This document shows, piece after piece, positions 41,167 through 51,349 of a stretch of 64,000 nt of DNA (the stretch's first letter is position 1; every line of letters starts with the position of its first letter). Made by a program: the position numbers and the translations under genes. Location of the stretch: positions 62,001 through 126,000 of the forward strand of contig JASJCI010000036.1 of NCBI GenBank assembly GCA_030066085.1. The letters run 5' to 3'. The stretch comes from Gammaproteobacteria bacterium (GTDB taxonomy: Bacteria > Pseudomonadota > Gammaproteobacteria > GCA-001735895). The notes beneath the pieces are model-generated. The model had not been told where the DNA came from and ran no database searches. It saw only the letters and a program-made list of their open reading frames with translations.

Positions 41167-41898
41167 TCAGCCCTCGTCGCCGCCTTCGCCCCCGGCGTCG
41201 CCACCGGCATCACCTTCACCGCCGGCTTCGGCTTCGCCTTCACCGACAATCTCGGTTTCGGGCGCCTCGGGTGCCTCGTCCTCGATGACTTCCTGACGGG
41301 TCTTGACCACCGACACGACACCGAGGTTGTGGTCGTCGTGTTCGATGTCTTCGACATCCTCGAGGTGCGACAGCGAAACGATTTGCACGCCTTCCGGCAT
41401 CTTGATGTCGGTCAGGTGCAGGGTTTCGCCGAGGTGCAGGTTCTCGACGTCGATTTCGAGCACTTCCGGCAGGTCCTTCGGCAGCGCGATGATCTCGATT
41501 TCGGTGATCGTCTGGGTCAGCATACCGCCGTCGAGCTTGACGCCGACACATTCCTCGGCGTTCATCGTCTGCACCGGCACAACCACGTTGATCGGCTTGT
41601 TCTCGTCGATGCGGAAAAAGTCCGCGTGCATGATCTTGTTCTTGTAAGGATGACGCTGCAGATCGCGCAGGATTACGTCCTGTTTCTTGTCACCCACGCG
41701 CAGCTCGATGACCTGGGTATAAATCGCGTCGTTCTCGAGTTCGTGGATGAACTCGTTGTGCGCGATGCTAATCTGCCGGGGCGGCCGATCGCCGCCGTAA
41801 ACGATTGCCGGAACGAGGCCCTCGCGTCTCAGGCGGCGGCTCGCACCTTTCCCCGAGTCGGAGCGCAGTTCGGCATTCAAGTGGATACCGTCTGACAT
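41167..41898 (-). CDS. rplY: 50S ribosomal protein L25, long (CTC) form
   Basis: A 243-residue protein. The N-terminal half (LNAELRSDSGKGASRRLRREGLVPAIVYGG) is the 5S rRNA-binding L25 domain; the second half (NVVVPVQTMNAEECVGVKLDGGM) is the CTC/TL5 beta domain, and the tail is an acidic Glu/Gly-rich low-complexity run. The long form is common outside the enteric lineage. It is the second gene of the prs-rplY-pth-ychF string and follows prs after a strong terminator-like hairpin. Confidence 0.96.
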   Translation of the reverse strand: MSDGIHLNAELRSDSGKGASRRLRREGLVPAIVYGGDRPPRQISIAHNEFIHELENDAIYTQVIELRVGDKKQDVILRDLQRHPYKNKIMHADFFRIDENKPINVVVPVQTMNAEECVGVKLDGGMLTQTITEIEIIALPKDLPEVLEIDVENLHLGETLHLTDIKMPEGVQIVSLSHLEDVEDIEHDDHNLGVVSVVKTRQEVIEDEAPEAPETEIVGEGEAEAGGEGDAGGDAGGEGGDEG

Positions 41899-41915
41899 GT
41901 TGTGTCTCCAAAAAT

Positions 41916-41936
41916 AAAAAAACCGTCCGCGGACGG
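41916..41936 (-). terminator. Intrinsic terminator downstream of prs
   Basis: On the minus strand CCGTCCGCGGACGG forms a self-complementary stem followed by seven T's, between the prs stop (41990) and the rplY start (41898). A second hairpin (CCCGC...GCGGG) lies just upstream. It would end or attenuate prs transcripts before rplY. Confidence 0.8.
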
Positions 41937-41989
41937 GTTCCCGCCTTGCGACCAGGCGGGGTCTCGATCAGCGGCCGAGGCCGCTACCG

Positions 41990-42955
<966 letters not shown>

Positions 42956-43067
42956 CGGACTCTCTCTCTGGCCAAAAATCCGGCGCCGTATGCTTTACGG
43001 GCCGGATGAAGATCATCCGGCCCGTGGGGCATATGGCTGGGCCCTTTTTACAGGCGCCCATTTAGTT

Positions 43068-43142
43068 TGGCTGGGCCGGCTGGATTCGAACCAACGAATG
43101 CCGGGATCAAAACCCGGTGCCTTACCACTTGGCGACGGCCCA
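43068..43142 (-). tRNA. tRNA-Gln (TTG)
   Basis: On the minus strand: acceptor TGGGCCG/CGGCCCA, D-arm CGCCAAGTGGTAAGGC, anticodon loop GTTTTGATC with TTG, T-arm GTTGGTTCGAATCCAGC, discriminator G and encoded CCA. A complete, standard glutamine tRNA lying between ispE and prs. Confidence 0.97.
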
Positions 43143-43200
43143 ATAAACTCATCTCCGGCTTCCGTGCCAGCTCCTCCACTCGCTCGACCCATCGACCGAA

Positions 43201-43362
43201 CCGGCTGGATTGTGAAATACATCCTGTATTTCACCCTTACGGACAACCTGCGGTTGTCCTTCAGGGCCGCGCTGCGCTCGTCCAAAATCGCTCCCGGCGA
43301 TTTTGTCGAACCAACGAATGCCGGGATCAAAACCCGGTGCCTTACCACTTGGCGACGGCCCA
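43201..43362 (-). pseudogene. Disrupted second tRNA-Gln copy
   Basis: From the 5' end (43362) to the T-loop (43306) the sequence is identical to the tRNA-Gln at 43068, including anticodon TTG; identity extends into the 5' flank to 43366 (61 bases, offset 220). It then breaks in the T-loop. The next piece of the T-arm, CCGGCTGGATT, resumes at 43211-43201 after a 94-base insert of three hairpins, and the acceptor 3' strand beyond is degenerate. It should not make a functional tRNA. Confidence 0.75.
43212..43304. repeat. Three-hairpin palindromic element inside tRNA-Gln copy
   Basis: Three perfect stems in series: GTGAAATACA at 43212-43221 with its complement at 43225-43234; GGACAACC at 43241-43248 with 43252-43259; AAAATCGC at 43284-43291 with 43297-43304. 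The block sits exactly where the second tRNA-Gln copy is interrupted. Confidence 0.65.
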
Positions 43363-43370
43363 ATAACTCT

Positions 43371-44219
43371 CTAATCCTGCAGCTGCTCGAGCTCGCGATG
43401 CGCGGGACTACGATTCGATCCACGCGTCACGATCGCCTGCCAGCGCCGCGGAACCCTCGATTTTACCGATTCTGCCCGCGCATGGCTATCGAAGGCGGCA
43501 AAAATGCAGCCGCCAGTGCCACTCAGGCGCGCGTCGCCGTGCTCACGAAGCCAGTCGAGCGCTGATCCCACTTCGGGATACAGCTCGCGCGCCACCGGTT
43601 CACAGACATTTTTGCCCGTGCCCTGCAGAAAGCCGCGTATTGTGCTGGGATCGCAGTTGCGTGTCAATTCCGGCGCGGCGAATACGCGCGCGGTGGAAAC
43701 GCTGATTCCGGGATCGATAACAAGATACCACGGACAGGGCAAATCGACCGGCTCGAGGACTTCACCGACGCCGCTGGCCCAGGCCGCGTTCCCCATGACA
43801 AATACCGGCACGTCAGCGCCGAGCTCGAGGCCGATTGCGGCCAGTTGCCGCTGGTCCATCCCGAGCTGCCAGAGCCGGTTCAGGGCGAGCAGGCAGCTGG
43901 CCGCGTCACTGCTGCCGCCACCGAGCCCGCCACCGATCGGAATCCGCTTGTCTACCCGGATATCGGCGCCCAGGGCAACATCGGCGTGTCGAGCCAGCAG
44001 CCGCGCGGCGCGCAGGGCGAGATCATCCGCCGCGGGAACCGGGCTATCGCCCAGGCGCCGAATAACGCCGTCCTTGCGCAGGCTGATTGCAACCCGATCG
44101 GCGAGCTCGACGAACTGGAACACGGTTTCGAGCAGGTGATAGCCATCGGCGCGCCGCCCGGTGATGTGCAGCATCAGGTTGAGCTTGGCTGGTGCCGCCA
44201 GTTCGAGCTCGCGCAGCAT
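43371..44219 (-). CDS. ispE: 4-diphosphocytidyl-2-C-methyl-D-erythritol kinase
   Basis: A 282-residue GHMP kinase of the MEP isoprenoid pathway, phosphorylating CDP-ME with ATP. Motifs: ELAAPAKLNLMLHITGRRADGYH at the start with the family Lys, IPIGGGLGGGSSDAASCLLAL (ATP loop, near residue 95), and LSGTGGCIFAAF. I start at ATG 44219, one base after the lolB TGA; the longer open frame upstream lies within lolB. The C-terminal end (RSPAHRELEQLQD) reaches close to the repeat-rich region beside tRNA-Gln. Confidence 0.97.
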   Translation of the reverse strand: MLRELELAAPAKLNLMLHITGRRADGYHLLETVFQFVELADRVAISLRKDGVIRRLGDSPVPAADDLALRAARLLARHADVALGADIRVDKRIPIGGGLGGGSSDAASCLLALNRLWQLGMDQRQLAAIGLELGADVPVFVMGNAAWASGVGEVLEPVDLPCPWYLVIDPGISVSTARVFAAPELTRNCDPSTIRGFLQGTGKNVCEPVARELYPEVGSALDWLREHGDARLSGTGGCIFAAFDSHARAESVKSRVPRRWQAIVTRGSNRSPAHRELEQLQD

Positions 44220-44220
44220 G

Positions 44221-44859
44221 TCAGTCGAATTCGGGGAACAGCCCGGGAGCGGTATCCTCGACCTGCGCCGGCTGCCAGTGTTCGACCACCAGCTTGAGCG
44301 CGATATCGTCTCGGGCGAGGTCGATACGTTTCGGCAGGGGCGGGACGTCGGCAAAATAATCGAGGTAGTCGATATCCCAGCGATCCTGCCGCAGGCTACG
44401 GGTATTGCCTGAACCGGCGACGCGGCGGGTGTAAGCGCTGTCCGGACGCGGCAAGCCCCGAATCCAGTACTCGAGCCCGCTGATCGGAATCGACCAGCCC
44501 AGCAATTCATCGAGCAGGGCCTCGGCCGAGTCGTTGCGATAGATTCGCCCGTCCGGCAGGTGCAGGCGATAGCTGCCTGCCGGGTCGCGGTCGATGCGGA
44601 TCACCCCCTGGCCGAAGGGTGCTTCGAGTAACAGCACGAAACGTTCCGCGTCACGCCGCCAGCTGAGGCCGACCTGGTAGGCTTCACCTTCCAGTCGCAG
44701 CACGGCGCGCGCGCGCAGGTTCCAGTCCTGGACTGACGCCAGCTCCAGCTGGCGCTGCTGCCATTGCTGCTCGCCTGCCGTATCGGTTGGCAGGCCGCTT
44801 TTGCTACTGCAGCCCGCCAGCACCAGCAGCACCACGGCGGTTGTGATGAAGCGGGACAA
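44221..44859 (-). CDS. lolB: Outer-membrane lipoprotein insertion protein LolB
   Basis: A 212-residue lipoprotein: signal peptide ending in the lipobox VLAGC, then a beta-barrel-like half shell (VQDWNLRARAVLRLEGEAYQVGLSWRRD, ERFVLLLEAPFGQGVIRIDRD, GLEYWIRGLPRPDS). LolB receives lipoproteins from LolA and inserts them into the outer membrane. Its gene sits between the TPR lipoprotein gene and ispE, the usual lolB-ispE pair; its stop is one base from the ispE start. Confidence 0.95.
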   Translation of the reverse strand: MSRFITTAVVLLVLAGCSSKSGLPTDTAGEQQWQQRQLELASVQDWNLRARAVLRLEGEAYQVGLSWRRDAERFVLLLEAPFGQGVIRIDRDPAGSYRLHLPDGRIYRNDSAEALLDELLGWSIPISGLEYWIRGLPRPDSAYTRRVAGSGNTRSLRQDRWDIDYLDYFADVPPLPKRIDLARDDIALKLVVEHWQPAQVEDTAPGLFPEFD

Positions 44860-44875
44860 GCCGGGTCGGTCAGCG

Positions 44876-46612
44876 TCAGGGAATGAAGCGCTGCATGACC
44901 TGCAGCAGTTTCGGGTCTTCCGGGAATTCCTTCAGCGCGCGCTGCCATACGTCGCGCGCCTCGTCCTGCTGACCGGTTACCCACAGGACCTCGCCGAGGT
45001 GCGCGGCAATTTCCGGATCGTCGAGCCGCGACAGCGCGCGCCGCAGGTAGCGCAACGCCTCGTCGTACTTGCCGAGACGGTAGTGAACCCAGCCCCAGCT
45101 GTCGATGATGGCCGGGTCGTCAGGCATGATCTCGATCGCGCGTTCGAGCAGTTCGTAAGCTTCCTGGTAGCGGTCGGTCTGGTCCGCAAGGGTGAAGCCA
45201 AGGGCGTTCAAGGCATGCGCATTGTCGGGTTCGGTGCGCAGGATTTGCAGGATATCGGCTTCGAGCAGGTCGATGCGCCCGAGTCGCTCGGCCACCAGTG
45301 CACGCGCGTAAAGCAGGTCGCTGTTGCCGGGTACGATGTCGAGCGCGGTATTGAAGACTTCCATAGCCGCCTCGTAGCGCCGCGCACCGCGCAACAGTTC
45401 ACCCTTGGTGATGTAGATACGCACCAGCGAGCCGGTGGACTGGCTGCCTTTCAGCATCGCATCGAGATGTTCGAGCGCCTCGTCGGTGCGGCCGAGGTAA
45501 CCGAGCAGATCGGCGATACGCAATCGCGCATCGAACTTGTACTCGCCGGCGTGTATCTGGCGATACCATTCGATAGCTTCCTCGTAAAGCCGTCGATTCT
45601 CGTTGATGCGGCCGAGGTAGTACTGCGCCTCGTCTTCGCGCTGGTCCAGCCGAATCAACATCATCATGTACTTTTCGGCATCGTCGAGTCGCTGCGCTTC
45701 CAGCGACAGCAGGCCAAGGGTGTAAAGCAGCTCGGCGTCCTCCGGCGCGGCCTGGTGCAGCTTTTCGAATTCTACGCGCGCCTTTTCATATTCCTTGGCG
45801 TCGACCAGCACGCGGGCGTAAGTCAGTCGCAGGTTCTGGTCATCAGGGTATTGCTCTACCGCACGCTCGAGGCTGACGACGGCATCGGCGGTGCGGCCGA
45901 GTCGCAACAGTACCCGCGCCCGGGTGACATGCACACCCTCTATTTCCTCGATGGCGAGACTGCGATCAAAGTATTTCAGCGATTCCTCGGAACGGCCGTC
46001 CTGTGCCGCCAGCATGGCATGCAGGTATTGCGCGTAGGCGCGCTCGGGGTTTTCGCGCGCGATGCGCTGGGTCACCGCCAGCACCGTGTTGGCATTTTTC
46101 TCGCGCGCAAGAATTCCGAGCAGCGGCGGAAACAGCTGGTCATCGCTGATTTCGCTGCTGCGGATGAGCTCGTTGAGAAACACGAAAGCCTCTTCGATCT
46201 TGTCCTGGCGGATATAGATCGCGGCGATGAACTGGCGTGCCTCGATGCGCTCAGGATCGAGTTCGACCCAGCGCTGCGCGGCCTGGATAGCGGCCTCCAG
46301 GTCCTGCCCGTCGAGGGCAACCCGCAGCGCACGCGCGGCGATCGCGATGCTGTCCTGCGAACGCGCGAGGCTCAGGTAACGCTCGATGGCGATCTCGGTT
46401 TCCCCGCGCGCCAGCGCGATCTCCGCGACCATCAGGTCGAGCGCCGAATCGGCAAACACATCCTGCTGTTGCGCGGGCGCGGTATTGATTCTGACCTGCT
46501 GTTCGCCAACTGCCGTCCCGCCACCCAGGGTGGTATCCAGACTGCTGCAGGCCGAGAGCAAGAGAAGAGCTGCGCCGAAAGTAACGCGCGCAGTTGCGGG
46601 GAAGAGTTTCAA
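44876..46612 (-). CDS. TPR-repeat lipoprotein
   Basis: A 578-residue protein. Signal peptide with lipobox LLLLSAC near residue 22, then tandem TPR helices across nearly the whole chain (for example AIDIQAAQRWVELDPERIEARQ-like and YARVLVDAKEYEKARVEFEKL repeats, ending PAIIDSWGWVHYRLGKYDEAL). TPR lipoproteins of this size beside lolB are common in Gammaproteobacteria and probably scaffold envelope complexes. Divergent from hemA. Last repeat unit reads AHLGEVLWVTGQQDEARDVWQRAL. Confidence 0.93.
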   Translation of the reverse strand: MKLFPATARVTFGAALLLLSACSSLDTTLGGGTAVGEQQVRINTAPAQQQDVFADSALDLMVAEIALARGETEIAIERYLSLARSQDSIAIAARALRVALDGQDLEAAIQAAQRWVELDPERIEARQFIAAIYIRQDKIEEAFVFLNELIRSSEISDDQLFPPLLGILAREKNANTVLAVTQRIARENPERAYAQYLHAMLAAQDGRSEESLKYFDRSLAIEEIEGVHVTRARVLLRLGRTADAVVSLERAVEQYPDDQNLRLTYARVLVDAKEYEKARVEFEKLHQAAPEDAELLYTLGLLSLEAQRLDDAEKYMMMLIRLDQREDEAQYYLGRINENRRLYEEAIEWYRQIHAGEYKFDARLRIADLLGYLGRTDEALEHLDAMLKGSQSTGSLVRIYITKGELLRGARRYEAAMEVFNTALDIVPGNSDLLYARALVAERLGRIDLLEADILQILRTEPDNAHALNALGFTLADQTDRYQEAYELLERAIEIMPDDPAIIDSWGWVHYRLGKYDEALRYLRRALSRLDDPEIAAHLGEVLWVTGQQDEARDVWQRALKEFPEDPKLLQVMQRFIP

Positions 46613-46754
46613 ACCGGTTTCCGTCTGTCCTGTCTAAACGTCGAGTTTAGCATTTCAGGATAGGATTGTATTTATCCGGATTTGTTCCGCGCCGGTTGTA
46701 TTTGCCAGTTTAATACCCGAAAATCCCGTTTAAAGCAGAAACATTCGCTAAAAC

Positions 46755-48005
46755 ATGGCCTTATTGTCGCTTGGCATCAACCATCTGACGGCCCCGGTGG
46801 ATATTCGCGAAAAGGTCGCGTTTGGACCGGAGCAGATGCCCCAGGCATTGCAGGAACTACAGGGTATCCCGGCAATCAACGAGTCGGTTATCGTGTCGAC
46901 CTGCAATCGCACCGAAATCTACTGCGATGCATCTTCCGACAGCAGCTCGGTGATTACCGACTGGCTGTCGACCTACCATGGCCTGACCAACGGCAAGCTC
47001 AGCCCCTACATCTACCACCACGTCGACCAGGAAGTAGCGCGTCACCTGTTTCGCGTCGCTTCCGGGCTCGACTCGATGGTGCTGGGAGAGCCGCAAATCC
47101 TCGGCCAGCTGAAAGATTCCTACGACCAGGCGCGCGGCGGCAACGCCGTCAACGCCATCCTGGATCGACTGTTTCAGCACTCCTTCAGCGTCGCCAAACG
47201 CGTGCGCACGGACACCGAGATCGGCGCCAACCCGGTATCGGTGGCTTTCGCCGCGGTCAACCTGTCGAAGCAGATCTTCGGCAAGCTCGACAAGCTGCAC
47301 GCGCTGCTGATCGGTGCCGGCGAAACCATCGAGCTGGTATCGCGGCATCTGAAGACCCAGCATATCGGTTCGATGACGATCGCCAACCGCAGCCTCGAGC
47401 GCGCGCAGGCGCTGGCGTCGGATATCGGCGCCGACGCGGTCCAGATCAACGAGGTGCCCGAGAAGCTGGCGAAGGCCGACATTGTCATCTCGTCGACCGC
47501 GAGCCAGCTGCCGATCCTCGGCAAGGGCGCCACCGAGTCGGCCCTGCGCGAGCGCAAGCGCCGCCCTATCTTCATGGTGGATCTCGCGGTGCCGCGCGAT
47601 ATCGAGCAGGAGGTCGGCGAGCTGGATGATATCTATTTATATACCGTCGACGACCTCAAATCCGTGGTTGACGAAAACCTGAAAGGCCGTGAGCTGGCCG
47701 CCGAAGCGGCACACGAAATTATCAACCTCGAGGTAACGGCCTTCGCCCAGTGGCTCAAAACTCACCAGTCGGCGGATCATATCCGCCAGCTGCGTGACAG
47801 CGCTGAGCTGGTCAAGCAGCTGGCGCTGGAGCGCGCGCTGTCGCAGTTACAGCAGGACGGCGATCCGCAACAAATCCTCGAGCGCCTGGCCAACGACATC
47901 ACCAACAAGCTGCTGCACAAGCCGACACTCGAAATGCGCCGCGCGCTGCAGGAAGACGACGATGCCCGCGTGCGGCTGCTAAAGTACCTGCTCAGCAGAG
48001 ACTGA
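46755..48005 (+). CDS. hemA: Glutamyl-tRNA reductase
   Basis: A 416-residue enzyme, first committed step of C5 haem synthesis: reduces glutamyl-tRNA to glutamate-1-semialdehyde with NADPH. Nucleophile Cys50 is in [31 protein letters not shown] and the NADPH domain ([17 protein letters not shown]) follow, and a C-terminal dimerisation helix ([18 protein letters not shown]) ends it. The GAGE variant replaces the usual GAGEM. Two bases separate it from prfA, the classic hemA-prfA pair. Confidence 0.97.
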   Translation: MALLSLGINHLTAPVDIREKVAFGPEQMPQALQELQGIPAINESVIVSTCNRTEIYCDASSDSSSVITDWLSTYHGLTNGKLSPYIYHHVDQEVARHLFRVASGLDSMVLGEPQILGQLKDSYDQARGGNAVNAILDRLFQHSFSVAKRVRTDTEIGANPVSVAFAAVNLSKQIFGKLDKLHALLIGAGETIELVSRHLKTQHIGSMTIANRSLERAQALASDIGADAVQINEVPEKLAKADIVISSTASQLPILGKGATESALRERKRRPIFMVDLAVPRDIEQEVGELDDIYLYTVDDLKSVVDENLKGRELAAEAAHEIINLEVTAFAQWLKTHQSADHIRQLRDSAELVKQLALERALSQLQQDGDPQQILERLANDITNKLLHKPTLEMRRALQEDDDARVRLLKYLLSRD

Positions 48006-48007
48006 CC

Positions 48008-49105
48008 GTGAAAGAGTCACTGCTGCACAAGCTCGAGGCGCTGTGCGCCCGGCACGAGGAAATCGCCGGCCTGCTCTCGGACATCGAAATCATCAACGAC
48101 CAGGATCGATTTCGCTCGCTGTCGATGGAGTACGCGCAGCTCGAAGACGTAGTCAGGAATTTCAGTCGCTACCGCGAGGCGCAGGAGGCGCTCGCAGCGG
48201 CACGCGAAATGCTGGCCGAGGACGACGCGGAGATGCGCGAACTGGCCGAAGAGGAAATCAGCCTCAACAACGAAACGATCGAACAGCTGGACGTTACGCT
48301 GCAGAAGCTGTTGCTGCCGAAGGATCCTAACGACAGCGCCAACGTGTACCTCGAGATTCGCGCCGGCACCGGCGGTGACGAGGCCGCGATTTTTGCCGGC
48401 GACCTGTTCCGCATGTACAGCCGCTACGCCGAATCGCAGGGCTGGCAGCTGGAAGTGCTCAACAGCAGCGAGGGCGAGCATGGCGGCTACAAGGAGATTA
48501 TCGCCCGCATCGCCGGCAACGGCGCCTATTCGCAGCTCAAGTTCGAATCAGGCGCGCATCGCGTGCAACGCGTGCCCGAGACCGAATCGCAGGGAAGGGT
48601 GCACACGTCGGCGGCCACCGTCGCGATCATTCCGGAGAGCGCCGAGGTCGAGATGATCGAACTCAATCCCGCCGACCTGCGGGTCGACACCTTTCGCGCT
48701 TCGGGCGCGGGCGGCCAGCACGTCAACAAGACCGACTCGGCAATTCGCCTGACCCACCTGCCGACCGGCATCGTCGTCGAGTGCCAGGACGAGCGGTCGC
48801 AGCACAAGAACCGCGCGCGCGCGATGTCGCTGCTGCAGGCGCGCATCTACGACGCGGAAAAGCAGAAACAGGACGCCGAGCAGGCCGCCGAACGCAAGTC
48901 GCTGGTCGGCAGCGGCGATCGCTCGGAGAGGATCCGCACCTACAACTTCCCGCAGGGGCGCATGACCGATCACCGTATCAACCTGACCCTGTACAAGCTC
49001 GACGAAATCATGCAGGGAGGCCTCGCACAGGTAGTCGATCCGTTGATGCACGAATACCAGGCCGAGCAGCTGGCCAGTCTCGCCGAGGACGATCGCGGGC
49101 TGTAA
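48008..49105 (+). CDS. prfA: Peptide chain release factor 1
   Basis: A 365-residue class I release factor reading UAA/UAG. The GGQ motif is in [22 protein letters not shown] and the PxT-type anticodon region is [17 protein letters not shown]-terminal coiled helices and the conserved [24 protein letters not shown] segment follow. GTG start two bases after hemA. The usual next gene, prmC, which methylates the GGQ Gln, is about 930 bases away, separated by a VOC-family gene and repeats. Confidence 0.97.
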   Translation: MKESLLHKLEALCARHEEIAGLLSDIEIINDQDRFRSLSMEYAQLEDVVRNFSRYREAQEALAAAREMLAEDDAEMRELAEEEISLNNETIEQLDVTLQKLLLPKDPNDSANVYLEIRAGTGGDEAAIFAGDLFRMYSRYAESQGWQLEVLNSSEGEHGGYKEIIARIAGNGAYSQLKFESGAHRVQRVPETESQGRVHTSAATVAIIPESAEVEMIELNPADLRVDTFRASGAGGQHVNKTDSAIRLTHLPTGIVVECQDERSQHKNRARAMSLLQARIYDAEKQKQDAEQAAERKSLVGSGDRSERIRTYNFPQGRMTDHRINLTLYKLDEIMQGGLAQVVDPLMHEYQAEQLASLAEDDRGL

Positions 49106-49142
49106 GCGCGGCAACATCACCCAAACCACGGAACAAATCGAT

Positions 49143-49595
49143 ATGAGTGAGCAGACCAGGGCCCGCGCCATCGGCATCAACCACGTGGCGCTGGAAGTCG
49201 GCGATATCGACGAGGCGCTCGAATTTTACGGCGCCTGGCTCGACTTCGAGCTGCGCGGACGCAGCGAGGACATGGCGTTCATCGACCTGGGTGACCAGTT
49301 CATGAATTTTACCCGCGGGCGGACCCAGGCGGCCGACGACGAACGTCACTTCGGCCTCGTAGTCGACGATCGGCAAAAGATTCTCGACCGGCTCGCGGAA
49401 ATGGGCATCGAACTGATACCGGGACCGTTCAAGGATTTTCACGACCCCTGGGGTAACCGCATCGAACTGATCGATTACGCCGGCATCCAGTTCACCAAGG
49501 CAGCGCACGTACTGCGCGGCATGGGTCTCGGCGACCTCGAAAAGACCGACGAAGCCATCGCCGAACTCACCGAAAAAGGCATGGCTCCCGACTGA
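49143..49595 (+). CDS. VOC-family (glyoxalase/bleomycin resistance-like) protein
   Basis: A 150-residue protein with one betaalphabetabetabeta module pair: INHVALEVGDIDEALEFYGAWLDF with the first metal His, DLGDQFMNFTRG, ERHFGLVVDDRQKILDRLAEMGIE and the final DPWGNRIELIDY with the metal Glu. Such proteins may be dioxygenases, isomerases or resistance binding proteins; the substrate is unknown. It starts 38 bases after prfA. Its presence between prfA and prmC is unusual. Confidence 0.85.
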   Translation: MSEQTRARAIGINHVALEVGDIDEALEFYGAWLDFELRGRSEDMAFIDLGDQFMNFTRGRTQAADDERHFGLVVDDRQKILDRLAEMGIELIPGPFKDFHDPWGNRIELIDYAGIQFTKAAHVLRGMGLGDLEKTDEAIAELTEKGMAPD

Positions 49596-49608
49596 TCAGG
49601 GAACACTT

Positions 49609-49685
49609 GTCACCCCGCGGGTCCACCGCGGGGTCCGCAACTGACGCATCGGACCCTGGATCCCGCGGTCAAGCCGCGGGATGAC
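49609..49685. repeat. Dispersed hairpin repeat, GTCAC...GGGATGAC type
   Basis: Starts GTCACCCCGCGGGTCCACCG, ends GGATCCCGCGGTCAAGCCGC then GGGATGAC. Both ends match the unit at 17235-17331. Located in the 440-base spacer between the VOC gene and prmC. Confidence 0.65.
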
Positions 49686-49787
49686 AATGAGCGCTTTTCT
49701 GGTGCCGGGCCGCAAGCACTCGATTCACGAACGTCATCGCCAGCGCACAAAAGATATGTGAGCGTCTCTCGTATGAGGTAGCGGAGG

Positions 49788-49917
49788 TTTTCTAGCGTCG
49801 TGAGCGCGATGAGGGCAAGGCAAAAAATCTCGCGATGGCGTGAGCATACATACGAGTATGTGAACGCCTCGCGAGATTTTTTAACGCAGCAATCGCCGTG
49901 CTCACGGCGCTAGAAAA
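49788..49917. repeat. Long imperfect palindrome, MITE-like repeat (full copy)
   Basis: About 130 bases: left end TTTTCTAGCGTCGTGAGCGC and right end CTCACGGCGCTAGAAAA are near-complementary; AAAAAATCTCGCGATGGCGT pairs with the CGCCTCGCGAGATTTTTT side; the centre is ATACATACGAGTATG. Same family as 33727-33857. A short relic (TATGTGAGCGTCTC) at 49755-49768 matches an internal part of the 33727 copy. The rest of the spacer up to prmC has nested inverted repeats (TGGCCT...AGGCCA enclosing GGGGG...CCCCC), maybe an RNA structure. Confidence 0.75.
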
Positions 49918-50035
49918 AGAGTGGCCGTCCCTGGCCTGTGATATCATCAATATATTCGGGGGAGGAGTGTATTGATGTACACCCCCTATTTATAGGCCAG
50001 CCCCGGATTTTCCATAGTGAACCAGTTCATAATCG

Positions 50036-50884
50036 ATGAGTGAACAAATCGACACCGCACTGGCGCACGCTGCTTCCCGTATCGAGCCCCTGAGCGAAAC
50101 CCCTCGCCTCGACGCCGAGCTGTTGCTCGCGTTCTGCCTGGGGAAAACCCGCGCTTACCTCTATACCTGGCCCGAGCAGGAGCTCGAAGAAAATACTCTC
50201 GCGCATTTTCTAAGCCTGGTGGACGAACGCTGCAAGCCGACGCCGGTAGCCTACCTGCTTGGCTGGCGCGAGTTTTACGCGCGCGAATTTCGCGCGACCC
50301 CGGCAGCGCTGGTGCCGCGGCCGGAAACCGAGCTACTGGTCGAACAGGCGCTGGCGCGTCTCGACCCCGCTCGGCGGTACGGGGTACTCGATCTCGGCAC
50401 CGGCAGCGGAATCGTCGCCATCACGCTCAAGCTCGAGCGGCCAGGTATCCGGGTCGTTGCAACCGACATCGACCCGGGCAGCCTGGAACTGGCGCGCGAC
50501 AACGCGCGCCTGCTCGGCGCCGAGGTCGAATTTATCGAGTCCGACTGGTACACGCAGCTGCCCGCGGATCAAACTTTTGACCTGGTCGTGTCCAATCCGC
50601 CCTACGTGGCCGCGGAACACCCGTTCCTGCGCGCCGGCGACCTGCCGGCCGAACCGCAGCACGCGCTGACCCCGGGTTCTTCCGGTCTAGAGGCGATCGC
50701 TACGATTGTCGCGCAGGCACCCCGGTTTCTCGAGCCGGGCGGTGAAATCGTGCTCGAGCACGGCTACGACCAGCAGGCAGCCGTACGCGACCTGCTCGCG
50801 GCATCTGGCTTTATCGATATCGAATGCCATCTCGACCTTAACGACCTGCCGCGCTGCACGACAGCCAAACTATTTGAAAAATAA
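50036..50884 (+). CDS. prmC: Release factor glutamine methyltransferase
   Basis: A 282-residue SAM methyltransferase that methylates the GGQ glutamine of RF1/RF2. Motifs: LLGWREFYAREFRATPAALVPRPETELLVEQAL, VLDLGTGSGIVAITLKLERP (SAM site), and FDLVVSNPPYVAAEHP with the NPPY catalytic loop. N-terminal helical domain is intact. Its distance from prfA, filled by a VOC gene and two repeat families, is odd for this pair. Confidence 0.96.
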   Translation: MSEQIDTALAHAASRIEPLSETPRLDAELLLAFCLGKTRAYLYTWPEQELEENTLAHFLSLVDERCKPTPVAYLLGWREFYAREFRATPAALVPRPETELLVEQALARLDPARRYGVLDLGTGSGIVAITLKLERPGIRVVATDIDPGSLELARDNARLLGAEVEFIESDWYTQLPADQTFDLVVSNPPYVAAEHPFLRAGDLPAEPQHALTPGSSGLEAIATIVAQAPRFLEPGGEIVLEHGYDQQAAVRDLLAASGFIDIECHLDLNDLPRCTTAKLFEK

Positions 50885-50908
50885 CCATGGGCGTCGTAGG
50901 CTTTTGCC

Positions 50909-51301
50909 ATGGAAGAAGCGGAAAACTATCGTTGTCGCCGCATCTACCTGAAGCCGAGCGACGATCCCGCGGCCCAGGCGCAGGCTGCCTGTAACGCACT
51001 CGCCAATATCGACGGCATCGAGCTGGCGGCACCGCACACCGAATCCAGTATTCACATCATCTATTCGCTCGACAAGATTTCATTCGCGATCCTGATCGAG
51101 GTACTCGACGAGCTGGACTTCCAGATGGACACGTCGATCCTGGTGTCGCTGCGCAACACCATCTTCCACTTCCTCGACGAGAACGCGCGCGAGCAGATCC
51201 CGGAGCAGGCCGAAAGGATCGAAGAAGTCGACACGGACGAGGGCGAGACGCCCGAGATCCCGCACGCCGACGACGAGCAGTACTGGAAGGATTATCACTG
51301 A
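50909..51301 (+). CDS. Conserved small hypothetical protein, HMA-like fold
   Basis: A 130-residue soluble protein. The pattern RRIYLKPSDDPAAQAQAACN, ALANIDGIELAAPHTESSIHIIYSLD and FAILIEVLDELDF is like a ferredoxin-like heavy-metal-associated domain but without the CxxC metal pair. The acidic tail (DTDEGETPEIPHADDEQYW) is low-complexity. Such proteins are found beside prmC and transporter genes in Gammaproteobacteria. Function unknown. It lies between prmC and a FetB-like permease. Confidence 0.7.
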   Translation: MEEAENYRCRRIYLKPSDDPAAQAQAACNALANIDGIELAAPHTESSIHIIYSLDKISFAILIEVLDELDFQMDTSILVSLRNTIFHFLDENAREQIPEQAERIEEVDTDEGETPEIPHADDEQYWKDYH

Positions 51302-51349
51302 TTTGCCAAGCAACGCCGTCTCACCCGGCCCCGGGACAGGAGTCACCGC

